DNA from: Comamonas aquatica NBRC 14918
GTDB taxonomy: Bacteria > Pseudomonadota > Gammaproteobacteria > Burkholderiales > Burkholderiaceae_C
Assembly: GCF_000739875.1 (NCBI RefSeq)
Contig: NZ_BBJR01000001.1
Coordinates: forward strand, 62,001-126,000
DNA length: 64,000 nt
Direction: 5' to 3'
This document shows positions 56,848 to 64,000 of the stretch, piece by piece (the first letter of the stretch is position 1; the number at the start of each line of letters is the position of its first letter). Position numbers and translations under genes: made by a program. The notes below the pieces were generated by a model. The model worked only from the letters and a program-made list of their open reading frames with translations. It made no database searches and was not told the DNA's origin.

Positions 56848-58923
56848 ATGCACGCATTGTTTGAAGATGCCGGTAAGTTTTTGGCCGGCCGTATCCTGTC
56901 CGAGGCCGATGCCTCCTCCCAAATCGAGCTGGCCTCTGGCAAGCGCGTCAAGGTCAAGGCCGCCAACGTCCTGCTCAAGTTCGAGAAACCCGAGCCCGCC
57001 GAGCTGATGGCCAAGGCCGAGGCCATCGCCGCCAGCGTCGAGCTGGACCTGGCCTGGGAATTCGCCCCCGAAGAAGAGTTCGGCTTTGCCGACATTGCGC
57101 GCGACTATTTCTCCGAGTCCGCCCCGCTGAGCGAGCAGGCCGGCATGCTGTTTGCGCTGTACGGCGCGCCGCACTACTTCCGCCGCGCCGGCAAGGGCCG
57201 CTTCAAGAAGGCGCCCGCCGAAATCCTGCAGCAGGCCCTGGCCGCCATCGAAAAGAAAAAGCAGCTGCAGGCGCAGATCGACGCCTGGGCGCAGGAGCTG
57301 GTCGCCGGCACCTGCCCACCCGCCATCCGCGAGCAGCTGTACAAAATCCTGTTCAAGCCCGACAAGAACGCGCCCGAGTACAAGGCCGTGGTCGAGGCCA
57401 GCCGCAGCGCGCAGAAGGCCCCGCTGGAGCTGCTGCAGGCCGCCGGCGCCATCGACTCGGCCTACCAGTTCCACTGGAAGCGCTTCCTGTTCGAGAACTT
57501 CCCCAAGGGCACGGCCTTCCCCGCCGTCACCGCGCCCCAGCCCCCGGCCGACCTGCCGCTGGCCGCCGTGCAGGCCTACTCCATCGACGATTCCATGACC
57601 ACGGAAATCGACGATGCCCTGTCCGTACAGGGACTGGGCACCGGCACCGTCACCGTGGGCATCCACATTGCCGCGCCCGGCCTGGCGATCACGCCCGGCT
57701 CGGACCTGGACAAGCTGGGCCGCGCCCGCCTGTCCACCGTCTACATGCCCGGCTACAAGATCACCATGCTGCCCGACGAGGTGGTGCAGATCTACACCCT
57801 GGACGAAGGCCGCGCCAACCCCGCCGTGTCGCTGTACGTGACCTATGACGAGGCCACGCTGGAGGTCAAGGACAAGGTCACCAAGCTGGAGCGCGTGCCC
57901 GTGGCCGTCAACTTCCGCCACGACAAGCTGGACCACATCGTCACCGAAGCCTGGCTGCAAGACCCCAGCATTCAGGTCGAAAACACGCCCCAGCCCTTGC
58001 TGGACAAGCGTGAAGAGCTATCGTTCCTGCACCGTCTGGCCCAACACCTGAAGGCCGGTCGCGAACAGGTGCGCGGCAAGCCCGAGAACTTCTCGCGCCC
58101 CGACTACACCTTCCGCCTGGACGGCAATGGCGACAACGAGCCCCAGGGCCACGAAACCGTCAGCATCACCGTGCGCAAGCGCGGCGCGCCGCTGGACCTG
58201 ATCGTGGCCGAGGCCGCCATCGTGGCCAACAGCACCTGGGGCCTGATGCTGGCCGAATACGGCGTGCCCGGCATCTACCGCAGCCAGGCCAGCCTGGCCC
58301 CCGGCGTCAAGGTGCGCATGTCCACCAAGGCCCTGCCCCACGCCGGCATCGGCGTGAAAGCCTATTCCTGGGCCACCTCGCCGCTGCGCCGCTACACCGA
58401 TCTGGTCAACCAGTGGCAGATCATTGCCTGCGCCCGCCACGGCGCCACGGCCGCCCTGGCGGCACCGTTCAAGCCCAAGGATGCCGAGCTGTTCGGCATC
58501 ATCAGCAGCTTCGACGGTGCCTACAGCGCCTACAACGGCTACCAGGCCGGCATGGAGCGCTTCTGGACGCTGAAGTACGTGGAGCAGAACGCCATCACCG
58601 AGCTGGACGGCGCCGTGATCAAGGACAACGGCCCCAACGGCGTGCTGGTGCGCGCCGACAGCCTGCCGCTGGTCATCAGCGTGGCCGGCGCCCAGGCCCT
58701 GCCGCGCGGCGCCCGCGTGCGCGTGAAGCTGGGCGAGATCGACGAGATCACCCTGGACATCCACGGCACCGTGACCGAGCGACTGGACGACCCGCAAGAT
58801 CCCAGCGATGATGCGCCCCTGGACGACAGCGCCGACGACGAAGAGGACGTGGCCGGCCCCATCGCGATTGCGGTGGACGTCAACGAGTCCGACAGCCCCA
58901 GCGCCGATAATTCCAACCCGTGA
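56848..58923 (+). CDS. RNB-domain exoribonuclease (RNase II/R family)
   Basis: RNB enzymes degrade single-stranded RNA 3' to 5'. The 691-residue protein has a non-standard N-terminal region in place of clear cold-shock domains (1-240), then the RNB catalytic domain with YSIDDSMTTEIDDALSV near 248 (metal-binding aspartates), RLSTVYMPGYKITMLPDEVV near 295 and YSWATSPLRRYTDLVNQWQI near 508. A C-terminal OB domain is followed by an acidic Asp/Ser tail. Related proteins are found in beta-proteobacteria. It differs from E. coli RNase II enough that I give no symbol. Its stop overlaps the GTG start of the next gene. Confidence 0.9.
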   Translation: MHALFEDAGKFLAGRILSEADASSQIELASGKRVKVKAANVLLKFEKPEPAELMAKAEAIAASVELDLAWEFAPEEEFGFADIARDYFSESAPLSEQAGMLFALYGAPHYFRRAGKGRFKKAPAEILQQALAAIEKKKQLQAQIDAWAQELVAGTCPPAIREQLYKILFKPDKNAPEYKAVVEASRSAQKAPLELLQAAGAIDSAYQFHWKRFLFENFPKGTAFPAVTAPQPPADLPLAAVQAYSIDDSMTTEIDDALSVQGLGTGTVTVGIHIAAPGLAITPGSDLDKLGRARLSTVYMPGYKITMLPDEVVQIYTLDEGRANPAVSLYVTYDEATLEVKDKVTKLERVPVAVNFRHDKLDHIVTEAWLQDPSIQVENTPQPLLDKREELSFLHRLAQHLKAGREQVRGKPENFSRPDYTFRLDGNGDNEPQGHETVSITVRKRGAPLDLIVAEAAIVANSTWGLMLAEYGVPGIYRSQASLAPGVKVRMSTKALPHAGIGVKAYSWATSPLRRYTDLVNQWQIIACARHGATAALAAPFKPKDAELFGIISSFDGAYSAYNGYQAGMERFWTLKYVEQNAITELDGAVIKDNGPNGVLVRADSLPLVISVAGAQALPRGARVRVKLGEIDEITLDIHGTVTERLDDPQDPSDDAPLDDSADDEEDVAGPIAIAVDVNESDSPSADNSNP

Positions 58924-59780
58924 AACTGCCCGCCGCGCTCCGCTCCATGTCCACACTCAGCCTGACGCTGGGGGTGTCGATCGCCATTCACGCAGCTCTG
59001 CTGACGGTGCGCTTTGTCGCCCCCGAGCAGTTCAACCGGGTGTTCCAGGACACGCCGCTGGAAGTGATCCTGGTGAACGCGCAGACGCAGGAGCGGCCGG
59101 AAAAGGCCCAGGCCATCGCCCAGGCGGCCCTGGCCGGCGGCGGCGATGCCGCCCGGGGCCGGGCCACCAGCCCGCTGCCCTACTCGGCCCTGACCGCTAT
59201 CGGCGACGACTTCGAGGAGCGCCAGAAGAAGCTGGACGCCATGCAGGAGCAGCAGACCGTGATGCTGACCCAGCTGCGCAAGCAGCTGTCGTCGATGCCA
59301 CAGTTCGACCCGCGCGAGCAGTCCCAGCAGCAGGACCGCGAGCAGCAGGAGCAAAAGCGCAAGCAGCTGATCAAGCTGCTGGCCGAGATTGAAAAGCGCA
59401 TCAACGAAGAGAACGCCCGCCCCAAGAAACGCTACATCAGCCCCGCCACGCGCGAGGAGGTGTATGCCGTCTACTACGACGGCCTGCGCCGCAAGGTGGA
59501 AGACAAGGGCACGGAGAACTTCCCCGAGCACAAGGGCAAGAAGCTGTATGGCGAGCTGGTCATGGTGCTGACCGTGAACCACGACGGCCGCGTGCTGGAC
59601 ACCGAGATCGTGCAGGGCTCCGGCATCCCGCAGCTGGACACCCGGGCCCAGGCGATTGCCCGCGCCGCAGGGCCGTTCGGCCACTTCGGCCCGGCCATGC
59701 GCGCCAAGGCCGACCAGATTGCCGTGGTCTCGCGCTTCAAGTTCACGCGCGAGCAGACGCTGGAAACCAATGTCCGCTGA
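58920..59780 (+). CDS. TonB-like envelope protein with coiled coil
   Basis: The 286-residue protein has one membrane anchor (about 12-30), a Gln/Glu/Lys-rich coiled coil (about 100-165), and a C-terminal TonB-like domain (about 175-286; LRRKVEDKGTENFP, GELVMVLTVNHDGRVLDTEI, VVSRFKFTRE). The layout is that of TonB/TolA proteins, which couple inner-membrane energy to the outer membrane. ExbB/ExbD or TolQR partners are not present here. A GTG start at 58920 overlaps the ribonuclease stop (GTGA); ATG 58947 is an alternative. The exact partner is unknown. Confidence 0.85.
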   Translation: MKLPAALRSMSTLSLTLGVSIAIHAALLTVRFVAPEQFNRVFQDTPLEVILVNAQTQERPEKAQAIAQAALAGGGDAARGRATSPLPYSALTAIGDDFEERQKKLDAMQEQQTVMLTQLRKQLSSMPQFDPREQSQQQDREQQEQKRKQLIKLLAEIEKRINEENARPKKRYISPATREEVYAVYYDGLRRKVEDKGTENFPEHKGKKLYGELVMVLTVNHDGRVLDTEIVQGSGIPQLDTRAQAIARAAGPFGHFGPAMRAKADQIAVVSRFKFTREQTLETNVR

Positions 59781-59831
59781 CGGTGCCTGCGCGCGCGTCC
59801 GTCCCTGTCCGTTTTTTTGCCGTTGCACCGA

Positions 59832-60698
59832 ATGACCACCACCGATCTGTACTGCGTTGTGGGCCACCCCGTGGCGCACAGCCGCTCGCCCTGGATCCAC
59901 ACGCGCTTTGCCCAGCTGACCGGCCAGGCCTTGCGCTATGAGCGCCGCCTGGCGCCGCTGGAGGGCTTTGCCGCCGACCTGCAGGCCTTCATCCAGGCCG
60001 GCGGGCGGGGTTGCAACATCACCGTCCCCTTCAAGCTGGACGCCGCCCAGGCCGCGCACAGCCACAGCCCGCGCGTGGCACTGGCCGGCGCCGCCAACAC
60101 CCTGGTGATTGCAACCGATGGCCGCATCCACGCAGACAACACCGACGGCCTGGGCCTGGTGGCCGACATCACGCGCAATGCCGGCATCCCCATCACCGGG
60201 CGTGATGTGCTGCTGCTGGGCGCCGGCGGCGCGGCCGCTGGCGTACTGGGCCCGCTGCTGGAGCAAAAGCCCCGCCGCCTCGTCGTGGTCAACCGCACGC
60301 ATACCAAAGCCCAAACGCTGGTCCAGCAGCACGCGGCCATTGCCACACTACATAAAGTAGAGCTGGTAGCACTTGAAAGACAAGTGCTTGAGACCGATTT
60401 GACCCAAAATTTTGACATCATCATCAATGCCACAGCCAGCAGTTTGGCTGGGGATGATGTGCCCGCGCCCGCCAGCGTGCTGCACGCACGCAGTCTGGCC
60501 TACGACATGATGTACGGCCCCGCCGCTCAGAATTTTCTGAATTGGGCCAGCAGCCACGGTGCACTCGCACGCGACGGCCTGGGCATGCTGGTGGAGCAGG
60601 CCGCCGAATCGTTTGCGCTGTGGCGCGGCGTGCGCCCGCCTTCGACCCAGGTGCTGGACGAGCTGCGCGACCTCCTCGCGCACGAAGCCGCCGCATGA
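59832..60698 (+). CDS. aroE: Shikimate dehydrogenase
   Basis: AroE reduces 3-dehydroshikimate with NADPH in aromatic amino acid synthesis. The 288-residue protein has VVGHPVAHSRSPWIHTRFAQ at the start with the substrate Ser, NITVPFKLDAAQAA with catalytic Lys near 72, NTDGLGLVADI near 104, the dinucleotide loop LLLGAGGAAAGVLGPLLEQK near 130, VVNRTHTKAQ and MMYGP. Residues about 175-192 (TLHKVELVALERQVLETD) fall in an AT-rich patch that matches the dispersed repeat and may be an in-frame insertion. It overlaps mtgA by 4 nt. The pathway's first enzyme, AroG, is also in the window. Confidence 0.95.
   Translation: MTTTDLYCVVGHPVAHSRSPWIHTRFAQLTGQALRYERRLAPLEGFAADLQAFIQAGGRGCNITVPFKLDAAQAAHSHSPRVALAGAANTLVIATDGRIHADNTDGLGLVADITRNAGIPITGRDVLLLGAGGAAAGVLGPLLEQKPRRLVVVNRTHTKAQTLVQQHAAIATLHKVELVALERQVLETDLTQNFDIIINATASSLAGDDVPAPASVLHARSLAYDMMYGPAAQNFLNWASSHGALARDGLGMLVEQAAESFALWRGVRPPSTQVLDELRDLLAHEAAA
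60355..60405 (+). repeat. Dispersed hairpin repeat inside the aroE coding region
   Basis: AGCACTTG, AAAGA, CAAGTGCT (60368-60388) form a perfect 8-bp inverted repeat, flanked by AGAGCTGGT and GAGACCGATTTGACC as in other copies. It is in frame with aroE and AT-richer than its surroundings. Confidence 0.65.
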
Positions 60699-61420
60699 AG
60701 GCCCTGGGCCGCTGGCTGGCCGTGCTGCTGTGCGCAGCCCTGGCGCTGCAGCTGTTCTTCATCGCCCGGATTGCGCTGGCCGCCTGGTGGGATCCGCAGT
60801 CCACCAGCTTCCAGCGCTCGGAGATGTGGCGCATCTGGCAACAGTCGGCCCAGCAGCGCCACTGGCAGCAGCAGTGGGTGGATTACCCGCGCATCTCCCC
60901 CCACCTCAAGCGCGCCGTGCTGACCGCCGAGGACGATGGCTTTGTCGACCATGACGGCGTGCAGTGGGACGCCATCGAACGCGCCTGGGAGCGCAACCAG
61001 CAGGCGCTGGAGCGTGCCCAGCGCAGCCAGCGCCTGAGCGCCAAGCCGGTGCCGATCTACGGCGGCTCCACCATCACCCAGCAACTGGCCAAGAACCTGC
61101 TGCTGTCGGGCGAGCGCAGCTTCTTGCGCAAAGGCCAGGAGCTGGTGCTGGCGCATGCGCTGGAGCTGTTCCTGAGCAAGGAACGCATCCTGGAGATCTA
61201 CCTGAACAACGTGGAATGGGGCCAGGGTATTTTTGGTGCCGAAGCTGCCGCGCGCCACTACTTCCGCAAGAGCGCCCAGCAGCTCAGCGCGGCCGAAAGC
61301 GCGCGCCTGGCCGTGATGCTGCCGCGCCCCCGCTATTACGAGCAGAACCCGCAGTCGCGCTACCTGCAGTCGCGCACCAGCGCCATCCTGCGCCGCATGG
61401 CGGCCACGCCGCTGCCCTAG
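60695..61420 (+). CDS. mtgA: Monofunctional biosynthetic peptidoglycan transglycosylase
   Basis: MtgA polymerises lipid II into glycan strands without cross-linking. The 241-residue protein has an N-terminal membrane anchor (about 7-29) and a GT51 domain: catalytic Glu79 in [38 protein letters not shown] near 118, [20 protein letters not shown] near 140 and [20 protein letters not shown] near 162. It overlaps aroE by 4 nt. The aroE-mtgA pairing is conserved in beta-proteobacteria. Confidence 0.96.
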   Translation: MKALGRWLAVLLCAALALQLFFIARIALAAWWDPQSTSFQRSEMWRIWQQSAQQRHWQQQWVDYPRISPHLKRAVLTAEDDGFVDHDGVQWDAIERAWERNQQALERAQRSQRLSAKPVPIYGGSTITQQLAKNLLLSGERSFLRKGQELVLAHALELFLSKERILEIYLNNVEWGQGIFGAEAAARHYFRKSAQQLSAAESARLAVMLPRPRYYEQNPQSRYLQSRTSAILRRMAATPLP

Positions 61421-61523
61421 CGCCACAACCACGCCCGGCAACGGGCCGTCCAACCGAAGGCTGCCCGCGGCACGCCAGCACCACCACGCGGCCGCTCACC
61501 GGCGCCAGGGCGGGCAACGGCGC

Positions 61524-62303
61524 TCAGCCGCCCATCTCGCCATACAGCAACAGCACCTGCAGCGCGGTCAGCGTTTCTTCGTGCAGCGCCGTCAGGGCAG
61601 CCACCCGAACCGGGTCCAGGATGGGCCTGTCCTGCCCGTCCACCGCAAAAGGCCGGCCCAGAATTTCGGCCATGTCGATGGTGTAGTAGGACCGGTCGCC
61701 ATACGGGCGCTTTCCGTCAATGGCGTGCATGGGCCACAGCGGTGCAGCCTCGGTGCTCTCGGCCAGCCATTCCTGCAAGGCCTCGCTTTCCACCTCGCGC
61801 CACATGGCGGCACGCAGCAGGGCCAGGTGCTCGGCCCGCAGCTGGAACTGGCCGTGCTGCACACCGGGCAGCCAGGCAGCCATGTCGGCCGGCACGGCAT
61901 AGCGCCCCGGCGCCAGGTGGGCCTGGGTCACAAACGGCCGCACCCAGTGCGCCACTTCGGCCAGCCGCTGCGTGGCCAGGGTGGCGTCGTCGGTGGCCAG
62001 CAATTGCTGGGCGCGCTGCACGGCGGGGGGCTCACCGCGCAGCGGCTGGCCGGGGTCGACCCCGGGCGCACCGGATTCGACCGGCAGCCACCACACCCGC
62101 AGCGCGCGCACCAGTTGCAGATGCTGCGGGGTGAACACCGGCAGGGGGGCCGCGCGGAACACCTGCTGCACCATCTCGGCATGGCGCGGGGTGGAGGCTG
62201 TGGCCAGCACCACGATGCGCCAGCCCACCAGCACCAGCACGGCCGCCCCCAGGCCCAGCAGCAGGCGCAACAACACACGGAACAGGCGACGAAGGATAGG
62301 CAT
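61524..62303 (-). CDS. Membrane-anchored protein of unknown function
   Basis: The 259-residue protein begins with an Arg-rich head and one membrane helix (about 8-33, [19 protein letters not shown]). A soluble part follows with [40 protein letters not shown] and the segment [20 protein letters not shown], near 210, that resembles the C-terminal metal-free fold of small cytoplasmic or periplasmic proteins I cannot name. It is convergent with mtgA and divergent from ruvC. No known family is recognised. The frame is intact and codon use is normal. Confidence 0.75.
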   Translation of the reverse strand: MPILRRLFRVLLRLLLGLGAAVLVLVGWRIVVLATASTPRHAEMVQQVFRAAPLPVFTPQHLQLVRALRVWWLPVESGAPGVDPGQPLRGEPPAVQRAQQLLATDDATLATQRLAEVAHWVRPFVTQAHLAPGRYAVPADMAAWLPGVQHGQFQLRAEHLALLRAAMWREVESEALQEWLAESTEAAPLWPMHAIDGKRPYGDRSYYTIDMAEILGRPFAVDGQDRPILDPVRVAALTALHEETLTALQVLLLYGEMGG

Positions 62304-62441
62304 GGGCAGACACGGCAAGGGACACACAAGGGGCGCAGTGTACCCAGGGCAGTGCCAGTTCCACGGCGGCCATGCGGGCATGCGGCACAATCGCAAGCAA
62401 GCGCAGCCTGCGCCGCCCTCCCCTTGTTCCCAGCACTTTCC

Positions 62442-62999
62442 ATGCGAATCCTTGGCATTGACCCCGGCCTGCAGACCACCGGCTTTGGCGTGATCGAACG
62501 CGACGGCCACCAGCTGCGCTATGTGGCCAGCGGCACCATCCGCACTACGCGCACCGAAGGCGTGGCGCTGGGCGATCTGCCGGGGCGCCTGAAGATCCTG
62601 TTCGAGGGCGTGAGCGAGGTGGTGGCGCGCTACCAGCCCGACACGGCGGCCATCGAGATCGTGTTCGTCAACGTGAACCCGCAATCCACCCTGCTGCTGG
62701 GCCAGGCGCGCGGTGCAGCGCTGACCGCCCTGGTGACCCAGGACCTGCCCGTGGCCGAGTACACGGCGCTGCAGATGAAGAAGGCCATCACCGGCCATGG
62801 CCGGGCGGCCAAGGGGCAGATCCAGGAAATGGTCAAGCGCATGCTGCAGCTGCCCGGCCTGCCCGGCACCGATGCGGCCGACGCGCTGGGACTGGCCATC
62901 ACCCACGCCCACGCCGGCGCCATGCTGGACAAGCTGGCCCAGGACTCCGGCCTGCAGCGCCGGCAGCACGCCATGCTCAAGGCCGGCCGCGCCTACTGA
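62442..62999 (+). CDS. ruvC: Holliday junction endonuclease RuvC
   Basis: RuvC cuts Holliday junctions made by recombination, with RuvAB. The 185-residue protein has catalytic Asp7 in [17 protein letters not shown], Glu in [20 protein letters not shown] near 68, [20 protein letters not shown] near 104 and the C-terminal Asp pair in [16 protein letters not shown] near 145. RuvA and RuvB do not appear in the window. Start at ATG 62442. Confidence 0.96.
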   Translation: MRILGIDPGLQTTGFGVIERDGHQLRYVASGTIRTTRTEGVALGDLPGRLKILFEGVSEVVARYQPDTAAIEIVFVNVNPQSTLLLGQARGAALTALVTQDLPVAEYTALQMKKAITGHGRAAKGQIQEMVKRMLQLPGLPGTDAADALGLAITHAHAGAMLDKLAQDSGLQRRQHAMLKAGRAY

Positions 63000-63189
63000 A
63001 CCGCTGTCGCCTGGCTGTGCCGAAAGGCCACACGCCAAAATCGCCCGTAGCGCTTACCCCGTCAGCGCAGAGTGCTCTGCTTTTGATGCAATCGACCATG
63101 GCCTGCCACTGGGCACAGCAGGCCATGGCAAAGGGCCATCACGGCGGGGCGCCCCATGCACAGCGCTGCGCCCCGGCGCCAAGCGCCCC
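63000..63189. other. Convergent intergenic region with a repeat relic
   Basis: No gene is seen. Positions 63045-63100 read CGCCCGTAGCGCTTACCCCG, then GCGCAGAGTGCTCTGC, a weak relative of the dispersed repeat. No clear terminator is found for ruvC. Confidence 0.4.
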
Positions 63190-63630
63190 TCAATACATGC
63201 TGTGGATGATGAGCTGCGAGATCACGCCGGTCGCAATCGCCACCAGCATGTAGTCACCGCCGTAACGCACCCAGTGGTAGCCGCGGGGCGGCTGGTGCAG
63301 GCGGTGGCCACGCCAATCGTGCACCACGTAGCGTGTGGCACGGTACTGCGGCGGCAGGCGCGTGCCCTTGACCCAGTTGTGCTGCGGGCCCGCGCCGCGG
63401 TAGTAGCGGTGGCCCGGAGGCGGTGGTCGGTGGCCGGGGTGCGCCTGCGGACCATGTGGCCCACGGTCACGGTGCCAGCCGGCAGAAGGCCCGGGCTTGT
63501 GGCGGTGCTGCTGGGCGTAGGGTGCGTCATGGTGGCGGCCGCCGTGCGGCTGTGCCTGGGCCACGGCGCTCACCCCCAGGGTCAGGGCCACAGCGGTGGC
63601 GATCGAAGCAGTGAAACGTTGCAGTTGCAT
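63190..63630 (-). CDS. RcnB-like periplasmic protein
   Basis: RcnB proteins affect nickel and cobalt efflux in E. coli. The 146-residue protein has a signal peptide cleaved near residue 26 (SAVAQAQP), a His/Gly/Pro-rich central part (about 27-85) able to bind metals, and the RcnB-type C-terminus: YRATRYVVHDWRGHRLHQPP, RGYHWVRYGGDYMLVAIATG. Start at 63630; an in-frame ATG at 63678 would precede the signal. No metal efflux gene is in the window. The family call is moderately strong, function uncertain. Confidence 0.82.
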   Translation of the reverse strand: MQLQRFTASIATAVALTLGVSAVAQAQPHGGRHHDAPYAQQHRHKPGPSAGWHRDRGPHGPQAHPGHRPPPPGHRYYRGAGPQHNWVKGTRLPPQYRATRYVVHDWRGHRLHQPPRGYHWVRYGGDYMLVAIATGVISQLIIHSMY

Positions 63631-63815
63631 GGTGCGTCCTTTCCGAGGCAGAAAGCAAGCAGCCGGAGCGGCTGCCACAACGCCATCATGCGAGAAAAAA
63701 CGGACCGCCCCGGCCGGTGCAGCCCAGCTTTACGGAACTTTGCCCCTGCCCCGCACCGCTTTGCACAGACTTTACAGATGCAAGCAAGTGCACAGCCCTG
63801 CACGGGCCCGTGCGC

Positions 63816-63998
63816 TCAGATCAGCAGGAAGCGCGACAGGCCGAGCACGGCAAAAAAGGCCAGCCCGGCGATCACGGCCCACTTCAGAATCACCAGCCCC
63901 CAGCGGCGATAGTGCGGCCGGCCCGTGCCCAGGTAGAAGACAAAGCACAGGGCCGAGGTGATCAACAAAGCAAAAAGCAGCCAGCGAAAAATCAGCAT
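63816..63998 (-). CDS. Small two-helix membrane protein of unknown function
   Basis: The 60-residue protein has helices at about 4-24 (FRWLLFALLITSALCFVFYL) and 36-57 (VILKWAVIAGLAFFAVLGLS), with a short basic loop (GRPHYRRWG) between them. It is likely an inner-membrane protein. No function is known to me. The start at 63998 lies at the window's end, and upstream sequence is not visible. Confidence 0.75.
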   Translation of the reverse strand: MLIFRWLLFALLITSALCFVFYLGTGRPHYRRWGLVILKWAVIAGLAFFAVLGLSRFLLI

Positions 63999-64000
63999 GG

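Overview
The window is about 66% GC chromosomal DNA from a betaproteobacterium, most likely a member of the Comamonadaceae (Comamonas/Acidovorax relatives). The basis is the Burkholderiales-type order rpoE-rseA-mucD-lepA-lepB-rnc-era-recO-pdxJ-acpS-nagZ, the block yceD-rpmF-plsX-fabHDG-acpP-fabF, the proteins themselves, and a degenerate intergenic hairpin repeat of a kind I recall from this family. I see no tRNA, rRNA, CRISPR array, prophage or insertion sequence. Nearly all of the window is core genome.

Layout. 1-396: the 5' part of a PPK2-type polyphosphate kinase gene, split by an in-frame amber codon. 686-5685: a five-gene operon (rhodanese, serine acetyltransferase, XRE regulator, SrpI-type Family 2A encapsulin, encapsulin-targeted cysteine desulfurase) that builds a sulfur-handling protein nanocompartment. 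5.9-11.4 kb: purT, two chemoreceptors and one unknown gene. 11.6-25.2 kb: a long minus-strand run with phosphofructokinase, nagZ, acpS, pdxJ, recO, era, rnc, lepB, lepA, the periplasmic protease mucD, and the envelope-stress pair rseA/rpoE. 25.3-31.8 kb: the fatty-acid and phospholipid synthesis cluster. 31.8-36.2 kb: maf, a tetrapyrrole-methylase-fold methyltransferase, sppA, a HAD phosphatase and rluC. 36.2-39.7 kb: rne with a long structured leader, divergent from rluC. 39.8-42.4 kb: yaaA, a prolyl-hydroxylase-like dioxygenase and queF. 42.5-48.9 kb: a sugar/adenosine kinase, a zinc-ribbon membrane protein, prmA, accC, accB, a TlpA thioredoxin and an unknown gene. 49.3-56.0 kb: mpl, an unknown gene, aroG with an attenuator, tldD, a YegP-like gene and rodA. 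56.1-64.0 kb: a YqiA-type hydrolase, an RNB ribonuclease, a TonB-like protein, aroE, mtgA, an unknown membrane protein, ruvC, an RcnB-like protein and a small membrane protein.

Two systems stand out. The first is the encapsulin operon: shell, cargo enzyme, and the enzymes that supply the cysteine precursor and handle the sulfane sulfur. It has a palindrome upstream and a perfect hairpin between the shell and cargo genes, and the cargo gene starts with TTG. The second is the aroG leader. It encodes an 18-residue peptide with seven consecutive aromatic residues (FYFYFWF), followed by a perfect 10-bp hairpin and eight U residues just before the DAHP synthase gene. This has the form of classical ribosome-mediated attenuation by aromatic amino acids. 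Other regulatory points are a near-consensus sigma-E promoter in front of mucD, with no rseB gene between rseA and mucD, and a roughly 600-nt leader in front of rne.
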